From Enterococcus columbae (GTDB lineage Bacteria > Bacillota > Bacilli > Lactobacillales > Enterococcaceae), in the NCBI GenBank assembly GCA_020742395.1, contig DYWZ01000059.1, positions 51,918 to 115,917 on the forward strand: DNA of 64,000 nt, read 5' to 3'. Of the stretch, positions 58,898 through 64,000 are shown in pieces. Position 1 is the first letter of the stretch; each line of letters opens with the position of its first letter. The notes under the pieces were generated by a model. It did no database searches and was not told where the DNA came from. It was given only the letters and a program-made list of their open reading frames with translations. The position numbers were made by a program, and so were the translations under genes.

Positions 58898-59533
58898 TTA
58901 ACTATTTTTTTCTAAAAAATGGGTATCATTCCAAACTGATAATTTATAAGGTAAAATCGCATCTTCAGTTTCTAAAATCGTTAGACTACTGTTTTTAAGT
59001 CCGCCAGTTTCTCTTAATTTAGCTAATGGTTTTCCCATTAACCAAGGAATACTGGCTGAAAAAGCAGCTCCATGACCAACAAATAAGACTGGTCCTTCGT
59101 CAAAATGTCGTTGACAAGCCGCCGTAACTACCTCTTCGATACGACGTAACATCTGACCAGGTTTTTCTCCATCAAAAGGGGTTGGATCATATAAATCCAA
59201 CCGATCACGCATACGAGCTGATTTAGGAAATTCTTGATTGACTTCAACAAATTTCCGACCTTCTAATTGACCAAAGCCAAATTCTCTTAATTCATCTAAG
59301 GCATAAATTGGCACCTTTTCATTTAATTGTTGAGCTAAAGTTTCAGCAGTCCGCACTGCTCGTTTAGCACTAGAAGTATAAATAGCAGCAAAAGGCACAT
59401 CTTTTAAATATTCACCTAGCAAGGCAATCTCTGCGTAGCTTTCTTCTAAAAGTGGTGAATCCCCTTCACGCCCTTGAAAACGCCCTTCTAAATTCCATTG
59501 TGTTTTACCATGTCTAGTAAAATAAAGTTGCAT
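58898..59533 (-). CDS. Histidine phosphatase family protein
   Basis: A 211-residue phosphoglycerate-mutase-like phosphatase. The catalytic RHGKTQWN (about 7-14) carries the phospho-His, the second catalytic region is ELREFGFGQLEG, and the late His is in VGHGAA (about 153). Substrates in this family range from sugar phosphates to nucleotides and cannot be told here. It is between trmL and recD2, 16 bases upstream of the latter and 11 bases after trmL, so probably in one transcript. Confidence 0.87.
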   Translation of the reverse strand: MQLYFTRHGKTQWNLEGRFQGREGDSPLLEESYAEIALLGEYLKDVPFAAIYTSSAKRAVRTAETLAQQLNEKVPIYALDELREFGFGQLEGRKFVEVNQEFPKSARMRDRLDLYDPTPFDGEKPGQMLRRIEEVVTAACQRHFDEGPVLFVGHGAAFSASIPWLMGKPLAKLRETGGLKNSSLTILETEDAILPYKLSVWNDTHFLEKNS

Positions 59534-59544
59534 TTTTTTAACCT

Positions 59545-60051
59545 CTAATCTAGTTTATCATATTCATAATGATGCGTTAATTCTAGATTTGGAAAACCTT
59601 GTTGTCTTAAGGCTTCATAGATAATTAACGCTGCAGTATTTGATAAATTCAATGAACGAACATGGGTGTCATTCATCGGTATACGCAAGCATTTTTCTGC
59701 ATTTTCGCGCATAAAACTTTCCGGCAAACCTTTCGTTTCTTTACCAAACATAAAATAATGATCTTTGCCATCATCAAAATTCACTTCGCTATACACTTTA
59801 TTAGCAAATTTAGTAATTAAATGTAAATGGGCATCTTTAGGTAATGCATCAATAAAGGCAGCTAAATTTTCATGATAGGTAATGTCTACACTATGCCAAT
59901 AATCTAAGCCTGCACGTTTTAAATGTTTGTCATCGGTACTAAATCCTAAAGGTTCAATGAGATGTAGAGGCGTATTCGTTGCCGCACAAGTTCTAGCAAT
60001 ATTGCCGGTATTCGCTGGAATTTCTGGTTCAAATAATACAATATGATTCAC
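59545..60051 (-). CDS. trmL: tRNA (cytidine/uridine-34-2'-O)-methyltransferase
   Basis: A 168-residue SPOUT (TrmH-like) enzyme that methylates the ribose at wobble position 34 of tRNA-Leu isoacceptors. The conserved [19 protein letters not shown] (about 8-26), FGKETKGLP (about 101) and C-terminal knot [20 protein letters not shown] (about 122) are complete. The start is GTG 60051, nine bases after AAAGGA. It is first of trmL-phosphatase-recD2. A compact structured RNA with terminator lies just upstream. Confidence 0.94.
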   Translation of the reverse strand: MNHIVLFEPEIPANTGNIARTCAATNTPLHLIEPLGFSTDDKHLKRAGLDYWHSVDITYHENLAAFIDALPKDAHLHLITKFANKVYSEVNFDDGKDHYFMFGKETKGLPESFMRENAEKCLRIPMNDTHVRSLNLSNTAALIIYEALRQQGFPNLELTHHYEYDKLD

Positions 60052-60084
60052 GATTAATCATCCTTTTTTCAACGTAATTTCGCA

Positions 60085-60200
60085 TAAAAAAAAAACGTAA
60101 CCCACTCGGTGTCAAGCACTGCGAGAAGCTACGTTAGTGAAGGTTTTTCACTAACTTTTATCAGAACAGGATACTGATAAAAACCAATGAAAAACAACTT
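60085..60200 (-). ncRNA. Candidate small structured RNA upstream of trmL
   Basis: On the minus strand three hairpins lie back to back. These are TTTTATCAG/CTGATAAAA (60157-60182), GTTAGTGA/TCACTAAC (60133-60156), and a longer hairpin (60094-60135) whose outer AACGTA/TACGTT pairs enclose CTCG/CGAG. The last is followed by ten T residues. A near-consensus promoter places the start at about 60200, giving a transcript of about 115 nt with no ORF. It may be a free-standing sRNA or a terminated leader controlling trmL. No known family was recognised. Confidence 0.7.
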
Positions 60201-60206
60201 GTGTAT

Positions 60207-60235
60207 ACTATATCACTATCGTATCTTCTTAGCAA
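60207..60235 (-). promoter_or_regulatory. Promoter of the small RNA/trmL leader
   Basis: Minus strand TTGCTA (60230-60235), 17 bases, TATAGT (60207-60212): a strong sigma-A-type promoter. Confidence 0.8.
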
Positions 60236-60379
60236 GAGAAAACTCAAAAAAAATTCAAAAATTTTGAATTTTTTTTGGTAAACAAGGAAAAAACTTTAAA
60301 AACATTAGGAATAAATCATAAAATTTTTCGTTATCTTCAAAATAGGTCACTAATACAGTCATTTATTTGTGTACGAATG

Positions 60380-61222
60380 CTACTCATTTTCACTAATTGC
60401 CACTAGCAAATCAATGGTAATTTGTGCTAAAGGCTGAGCTTTCAGTTGCGCTTTTCTTTCTAGTGAAACACCCCATTCTAACGGCGACATTTCTAGTAAT
60501 GAAGCTTGCAATGCTTTAGGGATGACAAACTGATATTGAATTTTTTCAAATCTTGTATTAGGAAAAGCTTGCAATAATTTTTCAACTACTAAATGATTGG
60601 AATATTGCTGCTTAGCTTCATTATTTGGATAAAACGCCTTACGTAACTCAAATAAGTATTTCTCACCTGGAATCACTTTAATTAAACGACCACCCGGTGC
60701 TAATACGCGTTTAAATTCATGATAATTCGATGGTGAGAAGATATTTAAAATGACATCAAAACTCTGGTTCGCAAAAGGTAAATTGGTTAAATCGGCCACA
60801 CACCAAAACGTATCAGTTGTATGATTACTTGCTTGATAAATTCCTTCTTTAGCAATATCAAAACCGATAGCGGCTTTTAGTGAACTTAATTGCTGCAACG
60901 AAGCTAAAAAACTGCCTTCGCCACAACCTATATCAAGTACATTCCTTTCTTCAAGTAGCGGTGCAAGCAGTGCCAATAATGGCTGATACATTCCACCTTG
61001 AATCATTTTGGCACGATGAAAAAATAAATTAGCATCATAATCACTTTTTAACTGTGATTTCAAAAAATATAATGTTCCCTTTTTTGATAAATCATATCGA
61101 TGACCATTTGTACAGATCAACCCTTGCAAAGTTTGGTTCATCGAGTGGTGACAAATTGGACAAGCAAATAGTCCAGAATGTTGTTCTAAAAATAAGCGTG
61201 CACGATCAATTTTTTTTAACAT
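60380..61222 (-). CDS. rlmA: 23S rRNA (guanine) methyltransferase, RlmA family
   Basis: A 280-residue methyltransferase. The N-terminal zinc finger is CPICHHSM...CTNGHRYD (about 21-43). The SAM-binding core has NVLDIGCGEGSFLASL (about 93-108), and ADLTNLPFANQSFDVILNIFSPSNYHEF is typical of RlmA. In Gram-positives RlmA(II) methylates G748 and influences macrolide/tylosin sensitivity, while RlmA(I) methylates G745; which applies cannot be decided here. The gene is monocistronic and divergent from cutC. Confidence 0.9.
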   Translation of the reverse strand: MLKKIDRARLFLEQHSGLFACPICHHSMNQTLQGLICTNGHRYDLSKKGTLYFLKSQLKSDYDANLFFHRAKMIQGGMYQPLLALLAPLLEERNVLDIGCGEGSFLASLQQLSSLKAAIGFDIAKEGIYQASNHTTDTFWCVADLTNLPFANQSFDVILNIFSPSNYHEFKRVLAPGGRLIKVIPGEKYLFELRKAFYPNNEAKQQYSNHLVVEKLLQAFPNTRFEKIQYQFVIPKALQASLLEMSPLEWGVSLERKAQLKAQPLAQITIDLLVAISENE

Positions 61223-61369
61223 ATCTTTTTCCTTACATTTTCATACAAATTTCAGATAATTTTATTGTACAAAAACCCTTGTTGAAAAACAACTCTACTA
61301 TTTTACCCTAAATAATGCGCATTTATGTTAGAATAGGCGTTGATGATGATTTATGAAAGGAAGAAAAGC

Positions 61370-62008
61370 ATGATTAAAGAATTTTGTGCAGAAAATTATA
61401 CAGACATTCCCTCAGCTATTTACCATGGTGCCAATCGCATTGAACTATGTGATAACCTAGCTGTCGGTGGAACTACGCCTAGTACTGGCGTCATTGAAGA
61501 AGCGCTAAGCTATGCAGGTGAAAAACATATTCCTGTAATGGTGATGATTCGTCCACGAAAAGGTGATTTCATCTATAATGATATTGAGTTAAAAATCATG
61601 CACACTGATTTAATCGAAGCCAAAAAATTAGGCGTCGATGGCGTCGTTTTTGGTTGCCTAACGCCAAGTAATTGGTTAGATGAAGAAGCCTTAGAAACCT
61701 TAATTGAAGTTAGCGAAGGACTAGATATTACCTTCCATATGGCTTTTGATGCCATTGATAAAGAAAAACAATTTGAGGCAATTGATTGGCTAGTCGAACA
61801 CGGCGTAACTAGAATTTTAACTCATGGTGGCTTACTTGATACACCAATTGAAGAAAATTTAGAACACCTTAAAGCATTAATTGATTACGCGAACCAACGA
61901 ATCACCATCTTACCGGGTGGCGGCATTACCTTTCAAAATGCTGAAGCAATTGCTGAGAAATTAAATGTTAAAGAATTACACGGCACCAAAATTGTAGCGT
62001 TAGATTAA
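61370..62008 (+). CDS. cutC: CutC family protein
   Basis: A 212-residue TIM-barrel protein of the CutC family, with KEFCAENYTDIPSAIYHGANRIELCDNLA at the start region, GGTTPS, VMIRPRKGDFIY and ILPGGGI near the end. It has been linked to copper homeostasis in some bacteria, including Enterococcus, but the enzymatic role is unclear. ATG 61370 follows AAAGGAAG; the frame to 61340 lacks a ribosome binding site. A TG-TTAGAAT -10-like element is about 35 bases upstream. Confidence 0.9.
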   Translation: MIKEFCAENYTDIPSAIYHGANRIELCDNLAVGGTTPSTGVIEEALSYAGEKHIPVMVMIRPRKGDFIYNDIELKIMHTDLIEAKKLGVDGVVFGCLTPSNWLDEEALETLIEVSEGLDITFHMAFDAIDKEKQFEAIDWLVEHGVTRILTHGGLLDTPIEENLEHLKALIDYANQRITILPGGGITFQNAEAIAEKLNVKELHGTKIVALD

Positions 62009-62061
62009 GAACATTACTTTTTACTGCCTTCTAAAATTTAACTAATAAACAATCTTCACAC

Positions 62062-62150
62062 AAAAAAGACTACTCCTATTTAGTTTAGCTTAGAAAAGTC
62101 CATTTGGAACTTTTCTAAACGATACTCTAAATACTTTAGTAGTCTTTTTT
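62062..62150 (+). terminator. Long hairpin terminator after cutC
   Basis: Outer arms AAAAAGACTACT / AGTAGTCTTTTT and an inner perfect stem TTAGAAAAGT / ACTTTTCTAA, with CTAAA pairs between, followed by T residues. The cruciform-like size (about 88 bases) is larger than most terminators here. Confidence 0.8.
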
Positions 62151-62698
62151 ATTTCCTATTGAAAAATTCTTCATATTTCATTTAATCTAGCAAATATGCA
62201 AAAAATGTTAATTCCAAGCAAAAGCTGTTGTTGGTTTACCTTACAAATAGCATTTTCAATGAAAATGTTTATGAAAACTACATTTTCAATTATTTTGTAA
62301 ATATTTAATTTTTCATTTTCCTATCACTTTTCTATCAGTTGAATCTATCGTTATTCATTAATCCAGGCTTTAAACTAACGATTCACTAGATTGGTAAATA
62401 AAATGACAAAATTTTCATTCAAATTAATACTGAGTAAAGTAAAAATTTAGCCAATATTTCTCCTATTCTTCAATGTTTTTTTAACAAACTTCATTTCAGT
62501 ATTATTCAAGCTTTTTTCCACTCAAACATTTTTTTCTTTTAAATGACAAAAACATCTGATTATCTTATATTCGCTGGTTAAATACGCAAATTATCATTTT
62601 TTACACGTTATCCAAAAAAATAACCAACTATAAAAATCTGCTATAGTACAGGTGGTTACTTAAGTAAATCAAACCACGTGCACGAGAAAGCAGAAAAA
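62151..62698. other. AT-rich intergenic region upstream of the sigma-like gene
   Basis: About 550 bases with no convincing coding frame on either strand. It contains a perfect 17-base palindrome CATTTTCAATGAAAATG (62252-62268) with two further CATTTTCAA half sites nearby (62282-62290), and a TATAGT -10-like hexamer at about 62643-62648 that may serve the sigma-like gene. The region looks regulatory. Confidence 0.5.
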
Positions 62699-63178
62699 AT
62701 GAAACCTTATGAACAAGAACAATTAATTACACAATATCAAGGAATGATGCACAAAATTTTATATCGATTGGCCATTAATCATAATCATCCAGATTATGAA
62801 GATTACTTACAAGTCTTAAATATTCAATTGTGGCATATAAGCAAAAACTATCAAACAATTACTGAATTTAAGCAAGCTTACCCTATCAATCGTTTATGGC
62901 AATTAATGTATTGGCGCGCACAAGATTATCGACGAACGCTCTTAAAACTCCCTAATCCCTTAGATGAAATACAGTTATATCATTTACTGGATCAATCAAA
63001 TAGTACTACCCAAAGCGACGAAAATATTTTGCTAAAACAATTTATAGAACATTTAACTGCCAAAGAACAACAACAATTAATCAAATTATATACACACAAT
63101 ACTTCGCGGCAATTACGTGCATATTATCGACAAAAATTGTATAAACGCTATCAGGAATTCGTTCAAGACATCCGCTAG
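62699..63178 (+). CDS. Sigma-70-like factor of the ComX/SigH type
   Basis: A 159-residue protein with the layout of short alternative sigma factors. Region 2 is at about 5-75 (ITQYQGMMHKILYRLAIN, DYEDYLQVLNIQLWHI, NRLWQLMYWRAQDYRR) and a region-4-like helix-turn-helix at about 110-155 (LTAKEQQQLIKLY, SRQLRAYYRQKLYKRY). It resembles the ComX/SigX-like factors of lactic acid bacteria that switch on competence genes. The helix-turn-helix part is weakly conserved. The start at ATG 62699 has only a poor AGAAAG site; GTG 62678 is an alternative. Confidence 0.7.
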   Translation: MKPYEQEQLITQYQGMMHKILYRLAINHNHPDYEDYLQVLNIQLWHISKNYQTITEFKQAYPINRLWQLMYWRAQDYRRTLLKLPNPLDEIQLYHLLDQSNSTTQSDENILLKQFIEHLTAKEQQQLIKLYTHNTSRQLRAYYRQKLYKRYQEFVQDIR

Positions 63179-63224
63179 CTCTACAGATTCAAAAACAAAA
63201 ATTAAATAATTAACAAACAAAATT

Positions 63225-63268
63225 AAGCTACTAAGATTTGTTTATCAACTTATTTTAGTAGCTTTTTT
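63225..63268 (+). terminator. Terminator of the sigma-like gene
   Basis: The stem AGCTACTAA / TTAGTAGCT followed by TTTTTTA. Confidence 0.85.
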
Positions 63269-63568
63269 ATTATATAAAAAACATATTCAACAATACTAAT
63301 CTGCTAGTTTTAACTTTCTGAAAGTATCAAGTATTTTTTCTTTCAAATATAAATGTCATCTTAATTTATCAACTGTCTCCTACCAAACTACTTTACAACT
63401 TTATAATAACAAACCCAACAATCCTATTTATCGATAAAATAAAAATAAATAATCTAAAAACTTAGCAAAAACCTTGCCAATACAGCGAATCGAGCTAATA
63501 TTAATAATAAAATAACTCTATAAAAAACGATTACATTTAAACAAACTACATTCAAAGCTATTATATAA

Positions 63569-63868
63569 GCCTTTAACCAAATCAATTATATTCATGCAAA
63601 TAACAGACGTATCTATATGCATACTTCTTCTAAAGTATATGCTACCTATTTAACTCTTGATAAATTAAATCAGCAGTTAGATGATAAACAATTTATGCGA
63701 GTGCAAAGAAGTTATATCGTCAACATGCATTATATAGCCGATCTATATGCAGGATATATTATCTTAGAAAATGGTCTAGAAATTAAGTTATCCAGAATCA
63801 ATCAAGCAAAATTAAAAGAGCAATACCAACAATATCAATTAAAGTATAAACACAAAACAAACTATTAA
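63569..63868 (+). pseudogene. LytTR DNA-binding domain fragment
   Basis: The frame from just after a TAA reads AFNQINYIHANNRRIYMHTS and continues KVYATYLTLDKLNQQL, FMRVQRSYIVNMHYI, which is a complete LytTR output domain (about 95 residues). There is no start codon before its first strand and no receiver domain. The first ATG (63617) would cut off the beginning of the domain and has no ribosome binding site. It is most likely the stump of an AgrA/ComE-type response regulator, left after a deletion; 300 bases upstream are AT-rich and empty. An IS end lies 50 bases downstream. Confidence 0.7.
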
Positions 63869-63944
63869 TAAATAATCTATTATCAAATAAAACAAAAAAA
63901 CAGTGCAAATAATTTGAGGTGACCCCCAAAAGTTAGACTTTTTT

Positions 63945-63970
63945 ACGAGACGACTCCGGTCGTCTCGTTT
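63945..63970 (-). terminator. Terminator at the end of the IS transposase gene
   Basis: A perfect nine-base stem CGAGACGAC / GTCGTCTCG with a four- to five-base loop, followed on the minus strand by TAAAAAAG. Confidence 0.7.
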
Positions 63971-63973
63971 TCA

Positions 63974-64000
63974 TTATGCAGCTAAAAGATGGAGCCTATA
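63974..64000 (-). CDS. IS3-family transposase OrfB, C-terminal fragment
   Basis: Only the last eight codons are visible (YRLHLLAA, then TAA). The ending x-(Y/F)R-x-x-x-LAA stop, directly before a terminal inverted repeat, is characteristic of the DDE integrase-type OrfB of IS3 elements. The catalytic residues are outside the window. Confidence 0.65.
   Translation of the reverse strand, partial: YRLHLLAA

Larger units (their letters stand above)
63920..64000. mobile_element. Right end of an IS3-family insertion sequence (partial)
   Basis: The terminal sequence TGACCCCCAAAAGTTAGAC (63920-63938) is of the type ending IS3-family (IS150 group) elements. It is followed by the hairpin CGAGACGAC/GTCGTCTCG (63945-63967) and the C-terminus of a transposase on the minus strand. 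The element continues past the window edge, so its other end and target duplication cannot be checked. Confidence 0.8.

Noticed and set aside
60085..60200. tracrRNA
   Set aside because: The last hairpin contains GACACCGAGTGGG, which recalls the GGCACCGAGTCGG tail of Cas9 tracrRNA. The pairing is different, there is no anti-repeat, and no cas gene or array is present.
63617..63868. Stand-alone 83-residue LytTR protein
   Set aside because: The ATG falls inside the domain and has no ribosome binding site; the domain sequence clearly begins about 16 codons earlier after a stop codon.

Overview
This window is chromosomal DNA from a low-GC Gram-positive bacterium of the Lactobacillales, most likely Enterococcaceae (Enterococcus, Vagococcus, Melissococcus or Tetragenococcus type). 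The evidence is the dnaX-ybaB-recR-tmk-darA-holB-ricT-yabA-rsmI cluster, T-box, L10-leader and preQ1-II control elements, class III NrdD/NrdG, ROK-type XylR, and an IS3-family end at the right edge. The species cannot be named from sequence alone. Most of the window is ordinary housekeeping DNA with tight gene packing and clear intrinsic terminators; no prophage, CRISPR array or rRNA operon is present.

Layout, left to right. 1-3.1 kb: leucine biosynthesis operon leuA-leuB-leuC (leftward), headed by a short leader peptide with five consecutive Leu codons and a terminator (attenuation). 3.1-3.2 kb: tRNA-Arg(UCU). 3.3-3.9 kb: queuosine-precursor transporter queT under a preQ1-II riboswitch. 4.0-7.4 kb: small leftward genes, including an operon of O-methyltransferase, a Tad2-like (DUF2829) protein and an SDR dehydrogenase. 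7.6-11.8 kb: RpiR regulator, an archaeal/eukaryal-type prolyl-tRNA synthetase under a T-box, and a DUF389 membrane protein. 11.8-15 kb: lipoate ligase with a decayed downstream gene, an MBL hydrolase and an M42 peptidase. 15.2-18.2 kb: anaerobic ribonucleotide reductase. 18.2-22 kb: DinB, a DUF2975/XRE pair, and amtB-glnK with two GlnR-type boxes. 22.1-29.5 kb: the replication/repair cluster from dnaX to rsmI. 29.7-32.9 kb: ydjI-ydjG-ydjH-like envelope-stress genes. 33.5-35.7 kb: ilvE and a glycosyltransferase. 35.7-36.7 kb: about 1 kb of relic DNA holding two tRNA-like sequences. 36.7-46.2 kb: ribosomal protein cluster (rplL, rplJ, rplA, rplK ... nusG, secE, rpmG), split by a DUF915 hydrolase, a truncated LacI gene and a ribose operon. 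46.5-50.3 kb: CBS protein, lipid kinase, asnB. 50.5-56.2 kb: xylose operon (transporter, xylB, xylA) divergent from xylR. 56.2-62 kb: recD2, phosphatase, trmL, a candidate small RNA, rlmA, cutC. 62.7-64 kb: a ComX/SigH-like sigma factor, a truncated LytTR gene and the end of an IS3-family element.

The most unusual structure is a family of palindromic repeats of about 128 bp. They occur as three tandem units at 27.24-27.62 kb, three units in inverted order at 33.09-33.49 kb, and one unit at 46.2-46.34 kb. Each cluster sits directly upstream of the Shine-Dalgarno sequence of a gene (ybaB, ilvE, rpmG) in the same orientation relative to that gene. Other points of interest are the candidate small RNA with its own promoter and terminator upstream of trmL, the two adjacent tRNA-like elements downstream of rplL, the chromosomal Tad2-like protein, and several recently broken genes (GNAT acetyltransferase, LacI paralogue, the ORF downstream of lplA, LytTR fragment).
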